A DNA stretch of 23,378 bases, from IMG/VR virus record IMGVR_UViG_3300017992_000087, positions 1-23,378 of that record; one strand, 5' to 3'. Below, one piece after another: positions 7,305-14,882 of the stretch (within the stretch, counting starts at the first letter, position 1; every line of letters starts with the position of its first letter). The notes under the pieces are model-generated. The model searched no databases. It had not been told where the DNA came from and saw nothing but the letters and a program-made list of their open reading frames with translations. The DNA comes from a virus. The translations under genes and the position numbers were made by a program.

Positions 7305-7655
7305 ATGAACGAAGACGAAAAAAATTCAAGTTTAGAAGTAACTGAAGAAGAGAGAACATTCACGAAGAATTTTGATAAAAGGGGGAGGTTTTCAATTTTG
7401 ATGCCTCTCCCATATCAAAAGGCTAATATCATTTCTTCAACATCTAGAGCATTAGGTGGAGCAAGCCTTGATAGTATAAAGGCGGAAGAATATGAATATA
7501 TAAGGATGATAATAACTCTCAATTTTGTTTTAAATGATACACCCAAATGGTGGAAAGGTGCAGATAACTGTGCTGATGAAGAGTTTTTATTTAAATTATG
7601 GGAATTCTTTTTAGATTCTGAGAAAAAATTTCAAGATTTATTAAAAAAAAAATAG
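7305..7655 (+). CDS. Tail assembly chaperone, short form
   Basis: This 116-residue acidic protein starts at ATG 7305 behind GAAGGAGGA at 7291-7299. It ends in KKFQDLLKKK at TAG 7653-7655, immediately after a run of ten A. The position between tail tube and tape measure, the small size and the -1 open frame that follows are the hallmarks of lambda G/GT-type chaperones, which coat the tape measure during tail assembly and are absent from the virion. Visible blocks include GRFSILMPLPYQKANIISSTSRALGG and EEYEYIRMIITLNFVLNDTPKWW, a pattern often seen in such chaperones of Bacillota myophages. The function is assigned mainly from context. The frameshifted extension is listed separately. Confidence 0.8.
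   Translation: MNEDEKNSSLEVTEEERTFTKNFDKRGRFSILMPLPYQKANIISSTSRALGGASLDSIKAEEYEYIRMIITLNFVLNDTPKWWKGADNCADEEFLFKLWEFFLDSEKKFQDLLKKK
7643..7652 (+). other. Poly-A slippery site for -1 programmed frameshift
   Basis: Ten consecutive A residues are read as AAA AAA AAA in the chaperone frame, directly before TAG 7653-7655. A -1 slip keeps perfect A-A pairing and enters a frame that is open from the slip to TGA 8021-8023. A mixed population of short and long chaperones would result. No clear downstream hairpin or upstream internal Shine-Dalgarno stimulator was seen. Long A runs can also slip on their own, including at transcription. Confidence 0.75.
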
Positions 7656-8023
7656 AGATATCAGAATTTAAAGACCCATTAACGTTCATTGATTTTTGGA
7701 TATTAAGTAAGTTCAATATTTTGCCTACTGATATAAAGTTTCAATCTTTATATTTAGAGCAGAAAATTGCGTTATTTGAAGGTGTTAATAATTTACCAGA
7801 TCATAAAGAGATCTCTAAGCACCTTAAAATAACAAAAGCTCTTGATAGAATAAAGAAAAAGAAACCGAATGAATTAGTATCTTTAGGTTTAATAAAGAAT
7901 ATGAGAAATGCATTCAAACAACAAGGAATGCAAGATGAAGAAATCGAAAGAAGAATCAAGGAGCATTGTGAAAGAATGAAAAAGCTTGAAATTAAAAGTT
8001 TGGAGAAATCGTTAAATGGCTGA
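7649..8023 (+). CDS. Tail assembly chaperone, -1 frameshift extension (T part)
   Basis: After a -1 slip on the A run the frame reads KKIEISEFKDPLTFIDFWILSKFNILPTDIKFQSLYLEQKI and continues to TGA 8021-8023. It adds about 124 residues, giving a fusion of about 239. No ATG with a ribosome binding site starts this frame. The first usable codon is TTG 7721, which has no good site and would lose a conserved-looking helical part, so independent translation is less likely. The C-terminal part is strongly charged and helical (RRIKEHCERMKKLEIKSLEKSL), suited to binding the tape measure. Its stop overlaps the tape measure start by eight bases, so the ribosomes that shift frame may feed tape measure translation. 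Confidence 0.78.
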   Translation, partial: KIEISEFKDPLTFIDFWILSKFNILPTDIKFQSLYLEQKIALFEGVNNLPDHKEISKHLKITKALDRIKKKKPNELVSLGLIKNMRNAFKQQGMQDEEIERRIKEHCERMKKLEIKSLEKSLNG

Positions 8024-9818
8024 TGAACTAAAATTTAAAATTGGAGCCGTTGATGACACTAAAAAGGCATTTGAATCTGCTAAAAAGAGAGCAGGGGAAA
8101 TGCTTGAAAAATACAAGGATCTAGCTAAAGCTGGATTAACTCCATCTGGTGAACATAAATCTCTTAAGAAAATGGAGAATCAATTTAAGAAAATAGTTGA
8201 TCAGATGAAAAACGCTGGAAAAGAATCTCAAAAAATGTTTAGAAGGCCTTCCGGAACTGCTGGAAGAGGTGCAGGATTAGAAGGACAAATATCTGGAGCA
8301 GAAGCGTTAACGACTGGTAGAGAAGATGTATTTCTTGCATCTAAAATAGGTGATCTAGGAAAAGCATTAAAAGCAAGTTCTAATACGTTTAAAGAGAATA
8401 TGCAATCTTCATCTAAAGAAATGGAAAAAATAAAATCTGGAGCTAAAGATTTAGGTGGAATATTTAAGAGAATTGGAATAGGTGGTGGTGGAGCGGGAAC
8501 TGGAGCAGGGATTGGAGGCAGAACTCCAATAGACGTAACTAATGAGCAAGCATCAGCGCTTCAAGAAGCAGGCAAAACATTACCCGCTGTGGGTATAGCA
8601 TTAGCAGCTGTTGCGGGTCTTTATAAAGTTATGTCAGCAATGTCAAATGCATTTAGACAAAGAGCTGGAGCTCAAATGACAGGTATTCAAACTTTAGGAT
8701 ATGCAGGTGGGGGAAAAGGCGGATTCTACGAAGGTGATCCATTATTGGGAATTCAGGGCGCAGAAAAAGTTAATTTAATGGCTGCGTATGCAAGACAAAC
8801 AATGGGAAGAACTGGAGAACAATTTGGCCCTGCAGGTTCTAGAGTTGATAAAATGATGAGAGCAATGGCGACTTATGGATTGTCTGCAGGTCAAGTTGGA
8901 GGGTATGCAGGAACTTTTGACAGATTTAGAAAACAAGAAGAAATAAAAAATAACACAATGATGATGTCATTAGGAGCTGCTGAAGAAGTAGGAATGGGAG
9001 GAGCAAGAACTGTAGAGTTTTTAGATAATGTGAAAAGTGCATTAAGTGATGCAGTATATTCGGGAACTAAAAGATCAAATAAAGATATTATAACTTCATT
9101 GATGGCTTTTTCAAGTAATTCAGATGAAAGAATAAAAGCTTTAGCTCCTCAAATAATGAGTGCATCTACAACTCTTTTTGGTAGAGCGGCAATGATGGAA
9201 GGAGGAGCGGCAGAATCTTTTGCAATGCAATCTGTATGGAATAAAATGAAAAGAGAAAAACAAGGCCCAGTTTCATTTTTTGATGTACAGAAACAAATGG
9301 TAAGAAATCCATTATATGGTACAAAATCAATGGTTGAAGAAGCTGAAAAACTTTTTCCAGGAAATAAAGATCTTGCTGCTCTTTGGTTGCAGAAATCAGG
9401 AGCATTTGGTAGAGTTCAAGATGTAGACGTCATGAAAAGTATAATGGAATCTGTTAAGACATTCGATGCTTCAAAAAGTGGTAAAATGACGCCAGAAGCT
9501 TTAGCAGCTAAAGGAGAAGGTGTTGTAGAATCTCGTCTTGAAAAACTTACTGGAGCAATAGAACTTACAAAAGCACAAGATGTAAGAGATTCAAATATCG
9601 CATTGATTGGCGTTAATGAAACTATGGTAAAAACAACTCAAGAATTAAAGACTTCTATACAAAATTTAATTAAAAGTCTTGATAGATATAGAGAAATGAC
9701 ACCAAAGCAACAAGTTCAAGCAGATTTAACAAACCCAATTAATCAATGGAGAATGATTTTCAGCCCTACTTATAGGAGTAGTTTAAAAAAGAAATTGACG
9801 GGAAATAGAGCACAATGA
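8016..9818 (+). CDS. Tail tape measure protein
   Basis: This 600-residue protein follows the frameshifted chaperone directly, overlapping it by eight bases, which is the standard tape measure position. The N-terminal 100 residues are charged and helical (VDDTKKAFESAKKRAGEMLEKYKDL, SLKKMENQFKKIVDQMKNA). A Gly-rich hinge follows (GIGGGGAGTGAGIGG, about 153-167), then a hydrophobic helix TLPAVGIALAAVAGLYKVMSAM (about 188-209) that could insert in the host membrane at infection. The rest is helical and rich in Ala, Met, Lys and Gly. There is no obvious peptidase or transglycosylase motif. With about 0.15 nm per residue, 600 residues would set a tail of roughly 90 nm, short for a myophage. This is an estimate, not a measurement. 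Confidence 0.82.
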   Translation: MADELKFKIGAVDDTKKAFESAKKRAGEMLEKYKDLAKAGLTPSGEHKSLKKMENQFKKIVDQMKNAGKESQKMFRRPSGTAGRGAGLEGQISGAEALTTGREDVFLASKIGDLGKALKASSNTFKENMQSSSKEMEKIKSGAKDLGGIFKRIGIGGGGAGTGAGIGGRTPIDVTNEQASALQEAGKTLPAVGIALAAVAGLYKVMSAMSNAFRQRAGAQMTGIQTLGYAGGGKGGFYEGDPLLGIQGAEKVNLMAAYARQTMGRTGEQFGPAGSRVDKMMRAMATYGLSAGQVGGYAGTFDRFRKQEEIKNNTMMMSLGAAEEVGMGGARTVEFLDNVKSALSDAVYSGTKRSNKDIITSLMAFSSNSDERIKALAPQIMSASTTLFGRAAMMEGGAAESFAMQSVWNKMKREKQGPVSFFDVQKQMVRNPLYGTKSMVEEAEKLFPGNKDLAALWLQKSGAFGRVQDVDVMKSIMESVKTFDASKSGKMTPEALAAKGEGVVESRLEKLTGAIELTKAQDVRDSNIALIGVNETMVKTTQELKTSIQNLIKSLDRYREMTPKQQVQADLTNPINQWRMIFSPTYRSSLKKKLTGNRAQ

Positions 9819-11473
9819 CAAAAGCAAATTATTCAGCACCATATATTGAAGTAACTTTTACGTCAGTCAAAGGAGATAAGTTTTCTGTTAATAGCGGAGA
9901 ATTTGGAGGAGATATAATCTCATTAAGAACTCAAAAAAATTTAGGAGTTTCAGCTGGAGGATTTTCAATACAATTAGTTGGAAGGCAAAGATATAAAGAT
10001 TTTTTTAAACTAAATGTTAAAGAAGATGTTCATGCTTTCGATATATTTAGGCCTATGGGATTAGTAGATATTTATATAAATGGTAAAGAACAAATGCTTG
10101 GAATAATTGATAGTGTTTCAAAATCAGAATCTTTTAGAGGAGATAAGCCTTCAAGAATCGTTACTATAATGGGAAGAGATATGACAGCATTATTATTAGA
10201 ACATAAAGTATGGTACGATAATAAATTGTCTAAAGGAAGATTATATAATTATGCTATGATGGGTGGAGCTCTTGCATTCGGTTTGATTGGAGGTGAAAGT
10301 CCAGCAAGATTAATAATGCAAATATATAATACTTGGATGGTTAAAGTAATGAATCAAATCCAACCTGATGTTGTAAATAGTAAGTTTGGATTTGTAGACG
10401 GAGATGAGATTCAGGATAAATTGATTGGAATAACAGAAAGTGATGGATTTTTTAATGTATTAGCAGATTCAGATGTTATGTATTATAATGAAAAAGGAAA
10501 GAGGCAGATAGTAAAAAAAGGAGATATATTAAGCACTGTAAAAGGATCTGGAGCTCTTTCTGAAATAACTTATGGAAACTATTATCCTATGCAATTTTCT
10601 GTATGGAATTATCAAGGTGATCTAATGAATTTCATTAAGCAATTCGCTTCGTATCCTTTTAATGAATTATATGTAGAAACAGGAGATACAGAAGTTGTAA
10701 TAGGAAATTTAAGAGAATTCTCTGGAACAATATGGACAGAGGCTAATAGCTTTTATGATGCGAATGCAAATGATGGAAAAGGAGAGAATATACAACTTTC
10801 AAGTACATCTACTTTAAAAAAAGGAAAGAGAACAAAAAAGCTTTTAAAAGGAAAAGCTTATATTGTTTTAAGGCCTACTCCTTATGATGATGATTCTGTT
10901 GAAAGTAATATATTTACAGGAATGGAAAGTTTATTGATGATGAAAGATCTTAATAAATATGTAGTTTATGATTCTTTAATTGTTGAAAAGAACTTAATGA
11001 TTGGACGGAATAACAAGCCTACATTTTATTCAGTTACTCCTAGCAATGGATTAATAACTGGAGATTGTGCAAAAATAGTTGCGAATGCAGAATATGATGA
11101 AAATGCTTTAAGAAGATATGGCTATAACTCATTAGAGGCTAAATTAGATGCAATGGATATTGGCAGTAAAAGTTATAAACACGGAGGAATTATCAGCACT
11201 TGTAATGTTTTTCAAAAGAAATTAAGAAGCTGGTATCAAAATTCAGATAGATATCTTTCTGGAACAATGACGATTCAAGGGAATGAAAAAATAAGAGTTG
11301 GGAATGTATTATCTTATGAAAGAGAATCTGGGCAGATTGATGATGATTATGAAGAAGGAAAATATTATATAACTGGGATCATACAAAATTATGTTTATGG
11401 CGGAATATTTGAGTCAACATTAACTTTAGAGAGAGGAGTCTCAAGTAAAATTTTAAAGAAGGGTGAGAATTAA
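9815..11473 (+). CDS. Baseplate hub protein (gp27/gpD-like)
   Basis: This 552-residue protein overlaps the tape measure by four bases (ATGA) and the spike gene by one base. The start SAPYIEVTFTSVKGDKFSVNSGEFGGDIISLRTQKNLGVSAGGFSIQLVGRQRYKDFF describes the first tube-like barrel. It is followed by DVHAFDIFRPMGLVDIYINGKEQMLGIIDSVSKSESFRGDKPSRIVTIMGRDMTALLLEH, a pattern typical of hub proteins that form the ring at the tail tip. The C-terminus has YLSGTMTIQGNEKIRVGNVLSYERESG...YYITGIIQNYVYGGIFESTLTLERG, the usual last barrel of gpD-type hubs. It joins the tail tube to the spike. Position between tape measure and OB-fold spike agrees. Confidence 0.82.
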   Translation: MTKANYSAPYIEVTFTSVKGDKFSVNSGEFGGDIISLRTQKNLGVSAGGFSIQLVGRQRYKDFFKLNVKEDVHAFDIFRPMGLVDIYINGKEQMLGIIDSVSKSESFRGDKPSRIVTIMGRDMTALLLEHKVWYDNKLSKGRLYNYAMMGGALAFGLIGGESPARLIMQIYNTWMVKVMNQIQPDVVNSKFGFVDGDEIQDKLIGITESDGFFNVLADSDVMYYNEKGKRQIVKKGDILSTVKGSGALSEITYGNYYPMQFSVWNYQGDLMNFIKQFASYPFNELYVETGDTEVVIGNLREFSGTIWTEANSFYDANANDGKGENIQLSSTSTLKKGKRTKKLLKGKAYIVLRPTPYDDDSVESNIFTGMESLLMMKDLNKYVVYDSLIVEKNLMIGRNNKPTFYSVTPSNGLITGDCAKIVANAEYDENALRRYGYNSLEAKLDAMDIGSKSYKHGGIISTCNVFQKKLRSWYQNSDRYLSGTMTIQGNEKIRVGNVLSYERESGQIDDDYEEGKYYITGIIQNYVYGGIFESTLTLERGVSSKILKKGEN

Positions 11474-12102
11474 TGCCAAATGATTTTATAGAAATAGATA
11501 ATGAATTTCCAGATAAAGAAGCTTATGAGTTATTTTTAGGTAGAGTTGTGAGAAGCAAACAGCAAATAGGAGAAGATACTGATAAAAAAAGACTTGTGGT
11601 TGATATAGAACTTGGAGTTGGAGGGTATCTAAACAATGTACCTTATTATGGAGGCGGAATAGACTTAGAAACTGAATATCCTCATGGATTATTTATACCT
11701 CCTAGGGAAAATCAATTGATAGGAATTTTATTTCTAAGAGGGAATTCTGAAAATCCCGTAGGATGTTTTCCATTGCCACATCCTTCATGGGAAGTTGAAG
11801 AGAAGGACGATTATAAATATAATGAAATTTTAGAAGATCTTGAAGACATTGCATTATTCCATTTTTCTGGAACAAGAGTATTATTGAAGAAAGATGGTAA
11901 GGTTGAAATAGGGAAAAAAGATGGATCGACGTATCGTAGATTAGAAATAGATTTTCAAACAGGAAAGATTGTTATAGATACTCCTAATAACGAAAGTATA
12001 GAATTTGGAGAGAACATAGCAAAACAATTAGTAAATAATTTGCCTAATTGTATTTATTCAGGCGCACAACATACAATAGGAAATACTAAAGTAAAAGTAT
12101 AG
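11473..12102 (+). CDS. Baseplate spike / OB-fold protein (gpV/gp5 N-terminal-like)
   Basis: This 209-residue protein starts at ATG 11473, overlapping the hub stop by one base. The central part (about 20-115) reads LFLGRVVRSKQQ...KKRLVVDIELGVGGYLNNVPYYGG...ENQLIGILFLRGNSENPVGCFPLPHPSW, as in OB-fold spike proteins that sit under the hub. The C-terminus has short repeated beta stretches (TRVLLKKDGKVEIGKKDGSTYRRLEIDFQTGKIVIDTPNNESIEF) that could form a brief beta-helix. It ends in GAQHTIGNTKVKV. The HxH iron-binding tip of P2 gpV type is not present, and only one His is found there. No lysozyme domain is present. Confidence 0.7.
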   Translation: MPNDFIEIDNEFPDKEAYELFLGRVVRSKQQIGEDTDKKRLVVDIELGVGGYLNNVPYYGGGIDLETEYPHGLFIPPRENQLIGILFLRGNSENPVGCFPLPHPSWEVEEKDDYKYNEILEDLEDIALFHFSGTRVLLKKDGKVEIGKKDGSTYRRLEIDFQTGKIVIDTPNNESIEFGENIAKQLVNNLPNCIYSGAQHTIGNTKVKV

Positions 12103-12111
12103 GAGAATATT

Positions 12112-12612
12112 ATGAAACAACCTTTTTTAAATGATGATGGATTTTTCAAATCAAACGCAGTCACTGAAGGTGGTGATTTAATGAAAGCTAAGTACGTCAA
12201 ACGTACTGGTGTTAAAGGTAACTATAAATACTGGTACAAAGATACAAAGACAGGAAAACTAGTATCTGATAAACAATCAAAAGATAAGAAAGAAAAAGGA
12301 GAAAGATTGAATAAATTAAAATCAAAAGGATGGGATTTTAATACAACTAGTAAAGTAGTCGGAATGGCAGATCCTACATCTGTTACTACTACTACATTAA
12401 AAAAAGATAATATTAAAATAATTGTAGAAGAATTTCAAGGAATAGAAAAAATTAAAATAAATGGAAAAGATTTTGGAACTTTTTCTACAATAGGTTTTAG
12501 CTCTGAAAAATCAAAAGATGAAATAAAAAAAATAAATACTATATTGAATAAATATGGTATAAATTATAACGATTTAAAAGAAATATATGATTTTGAAGAA
12601 GATCAATATTAA
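12112..12612 (+). CDS. Unknown baseplate-region protein with KYVKR/YKYWYKD motif
   Basis: This 166-residue Lys-rich protein starts at ATG 12112 behind AGGAGA at 12101-12106. ATG 12181, preceded by GGTGG, is a possible internal start. The sequence KAKYVKRTGVKGNYKYWYKDTKTGKLVSD (about 25-53) is a motif that I associate with many phage and integrative-element proteins, often at the N-terminus of packaged or exported proteins, without a known function. The middle is charged and low in complexity. The C-terminal half (LKKDNIKIIVEEFQGIEKIKINGKDFGTFSTIGF, then a helical end) may be a small alpha/beta domain. It sits between spike and wedge genes, so it may be a virion component or be delivered with the tail. 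That is inference. Confidence 0.65.
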   Translation: MKQPFLNDDGFFKSNAVTEGGDLMKAKYVKRTGVKGNYKYWYKDTKTGKLVSDKQSKDKKEKGERLNKLKSKGWDFNTTSKVVGMADPTSVTTTTLKKDNIKIIVEEFQGIEKIKINGKDFGTFSTIGFSSEKSKDEIKKINTILNKYGINYNDLKEIYDFEEDQY

Positions 12613-12631
12613 TAAATATTAGGAGAAAAAA

Positions 12632-12844
12632 ATGCCATTAGTTGGAGATGATTTAGCAACAGCAGTTCAAAATGCAATTGATGCTTTAAGTGAAGCGGAC
12701 AAACGAGATATGACAAAAGTAAGAAAAGCTGAAATGAATGCTATTGTAAATTATATAGTAGCTAATGCAGAAGTTTCTACAACTGTTACAGGGACGCTTC
12801 CAAACGGGCCGGTGGCAGCATCGGGTACTGGAGGAATATCATAG
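12632..12844 (+). CDS. Small baseplate-region protein
   Basis: This 70-residue protein starts at ATG 12632 behind AGGAG at 12620-12624. The N-terminal two thirds are helical (LVGDDLATAVQNAIDALSEADKRDMTKVRKAEMNAIVNYIVANAEV). The end, VTGTLPNGPVAASGTGGIS, is Gly/Pro/Ser/Thr-rich and flexible. Short proteins ending in 'VTG.....GPV..SGTG.I' are common next to spike genes in Mu-like and Bacillota myophages, but I know of no established function. It is followed by the one-helix membrane gene at a zero-base gap. A structural role in the baseplate is inferred from position. Confidence 0.65.
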   Translation: MPLVGDDLATAVQNAIDALSEADKRDMTKVRKAEMNAIVNYIVANAEVSTTVTGTLPNGPVAASGTGGIS

Positions 12845-13003
12845 ATGGATAAAGAATTTATTACTATAATGGTTTTATCTATTATTGGATTTGCAATATT
12901 TATATTTATAACTTCATATTTATTTAAAGACGCTATTATAGGAAAAGATAAAGATAAAAAAGAAGAGGAGGGCGACAATGAGTCTTTTAAAGCTCCTTGG
13001 TAA
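12845..13003 (+). CDS. Single-helix membrane microprotein embedded in baseplate operon
   Basis: A 52-residue frame starts at ATG 12845, right after the previous TAG (12842-12844), and ends at TAA 13001-13003. It overlaps the next gene by 26 bases in another frame. The product is MDKEFITIMVLSIIGFAIFIFITSYLF, one strongly hydrophobic helix at residues 6-27, followed by an acidic/basic tail (KDKDKKEEEGDNESFKAPW) expected in the cytoplasm. It has no separate ribosome binding site other than stop/start coupling. The AGGAGGGCG at 12966-12974 inside it serves the next gene, so it could be a coupling leader. Alternatively it is a real small membrane protein of unknown role. Confidence 0.5.
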   Translation: MDKEFITIMVLSIIGFAIFIFITSYLFKDAIIGKDKDKKEEEGDNESFKAPW

Positions 13004-14870
13004 CGAATACACTCCAACTGCAGCTTTTTCATTTGAATTCTTTGAGAGAACATCTTCTGGAGCTATAGGTTCAAAGTTAGGTGAAGAGATTTTCTTTTTA
13101 CTTCCTCCTGAAGAATACAGTATGTCAGAAGGATATAAAGTGACTGTAACGAAAACATCAGGTGGTGGTTGGGTAGATGATTTCGGAAACGATTTTAAAA
13201 CATTAAGATTATCTGGAAGTCTGCATAGTTATTATTCTGGATACCCGGTAAGTAAACCGAATATAGAATCAGGAGCTTTATCGAGTGCTAAAGATTTTGT
13301 AAAGAAAACAGGCGAGGGAATTATACAACAAGGAAAAAGACTAGGAAATAGTCTTCTAAATACTGTTGGGATAAATATTCCGGGTCTTGCAGGTTTAAGC
13401 GGATTAGATGAGTTTTTTAAATTGAGATGGATAGTTTCAAGATTAAGAGATGTTTACATTGGAGATCAAGGTCAACAAATTTTTTCAAAAGCACCAAATG
13501 ATATATCAGATCTAAATACAATTCTTAGTTTAGAAGGTGGGAATGCATTATACGATAAATTAGTAATTGTATATCATGATTATGATGATAATAATCATTA
13601 TGAAGTTATTTTTACTAACTTCACTATGAATAGGACGAAAGATGATCCTTTTACAATCAATTATACTATCGAAATGACTTGTATGAGGGAATTTAAAAAT
13701 ATCTATTTAGGTTTGGGAAAAGTTACTAAAAAAGAAAGTCCTTTTGAAATAATAGATGATTTTAGAAATACGTATAATACATTGTTAAATACATTTGAAG
13801 AGATAACTAATATTCCGAACCAAATTGTAAGCTATTTTACTGCATTGAAAACAGCAGCAAATAATTTATATAATGATCTTGTTTTATTTGGAGATAATGT
13901 ATCTGCAAACTGGAATAATTTTGTTTCTAAAATAAATGGTGTAGAAGAAAAGAATGATGATTTTGAAGAAAGACTTTTTACTTCAACTTCAGGATTACCT
14001 ATTACAGACTTAGAAAATGAAACAGCACAGCTTGATGAAGATCTTTTAAATATACAAGATGCATTAGAGCAGAATAAAATAAAATTGAATGAAATGAAGG
14101 GAACTGAAAAATATTATGGAATATCAGAACAAGAAAAAATATATAATGTAGATGATAAAACTTTAGAAGATACAGATTTTCTGTCTGATCAAATTCAAAA
14201 GCAAGAAAATGCTTTTATAAGTAGAAACAGAGTTTATTATGAAGTCCAACAAGGAGATACATTACCAAAATTAGGAAATAAATTCTATGGAGATTATACT
14301 AAAGGGAATATAATAGGTGAAGCTAATGATCTAAAAAATTCTGATTTTGAAAATGAAGTTTTATTAGGAAGAAATATAATTATTCCATTAGATTATAAGT
14401 CTCCATCTAAATTACTTGATAATAATTTAGTATATTATAAAAAATTAAAACAAGCTACTCCTAAAGAGAGGCAATTACAAATATTAGGAAACGATTTTGA
14501 TTTAAACAACAATAGAGAAATTGTTGTAGATGGAACTGGAGATTTGGGATTAGTATATGGAGAAAATTGTTATTTAGAAAATATAGAGGATAGATGCAAA
14601 TATTCTAGAGGAACACTTAATCCGATTCATCCAAATTGGGGAATAATGTTAGAAATAGGGAATGCTCCTTCGAGTGTTGCAATACAAAGAATATTTGAAA
14701 ATATAGAAACACAAGCATTAAGCGACCCCAGAACAAAACAAGCTTTTGTAAGTAAAGAAGAAGCCGATTTGACTGGAGATACATTAAGGATCCCATTACA
14801 TTTAAAACCATATTCTGGTAAAGAAGAAGTAATTGATGTGGGAGATGTAATTGCGGGTCTTTTAATATAA
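12978..14870 (+). CDS. Baseplate wedge protein with LysM module and gp25-like C-terminus
   Basis: This 630-residue protein starts at ATG 12978 behind GAGGAGGG at 12965-12972. The N-terminal 250 residues are beta-rich (EEIFFLLPPEEYSMSEGYKVTVTKTSGGGWVDDFG, YDKLVIVYHDYDDNNHYEVIFTNFTMNRT), then a helical acidic stretch (about 255-400). Residues about 419-475 form a LysM-type module (YYEVQQGDTLPKLGNKFYGDYTKGNIIGEANDL...LLGRNIIIP), as in gp53/XkdP-type wedge proteins. Residues about 510-630 (GTGDLGLVYGENCYLENIEDRCKYSRGTLNPIHPNWGIMLEIG...QALSDPRTKQAF) resemble gp25/W baseplate wedge proteins, which are usually separate. This looks like a fusion of two wedge parts. It probably joins hub and J-like protein. 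Confidence 0.72.
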   Translation: MSLLKLLGNEYTPTAAFSFEFFERTSSGAIGSKLGEEIFFLLPPEEYSMSEGYKVTVTKTSGGGWVDDFGNDFKTLRLSGSLHSYYSGYPVSKPNIESGALSSAKDFVKKTGEGIIQQGKRLGNSLLNTVGINIPGLAGLSGLDEFFKLRWIVSRLRDVYIGDQGQQIFSKAPNDISDLNTILSLEGGNALYDKLVIVYHDYDDNNHYEVIFTNFTMNRTKDDPFTINYTIEMTCMREFKNIYLGLGKVTKKESPFEIIDDFRNTYNTLLNTFEEITNIPNQIVSYFTALKTAANNLYNDLVLFGDNVSANWNNFVSKINGVEEKNDDFEERLFTSTSGLPITDLENETAQLDEDLLNIQDALEQNKIKLNEMKGTEKYYGISEQEKIYNVDDKTLEDTDFLSDQIQKQENAFISRNRVYYEVQQGDTLPKLGNKFYGDYTKGNIIGEANDLKNSDFENEVLLGRNIIIPLDYKSPSKLLDNNLVYYKKLKQATPKERQLQILGNDFDLNNNREIVVDGTGDLGLVYGENCYLENIEDRCKYSRGTLNPIHPNWGIMLEIGNAPSSVAIQRIFENIETQALSDPRTKQAFVSKEEADLTGDTLRIPLHLKPYSGKEEVIDVGDVIAGLLI

Positions 14871-14882
14871 AGGAGAAATAAT

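Noticed and set aside
7721-8023. Independent gene starting at TTG 7721
   Set aside because: There is no ribosome binding site. The frame is open upstream to the A run, and the context fits a frameshift extension better.
12751-13053. A 100-codon - strand frame over the junction of two baseplate genes
   Set aside because: It opposes three tightly coupled + strand genes and has no promoter or ribosome binding site. It is judged a shadow frame.
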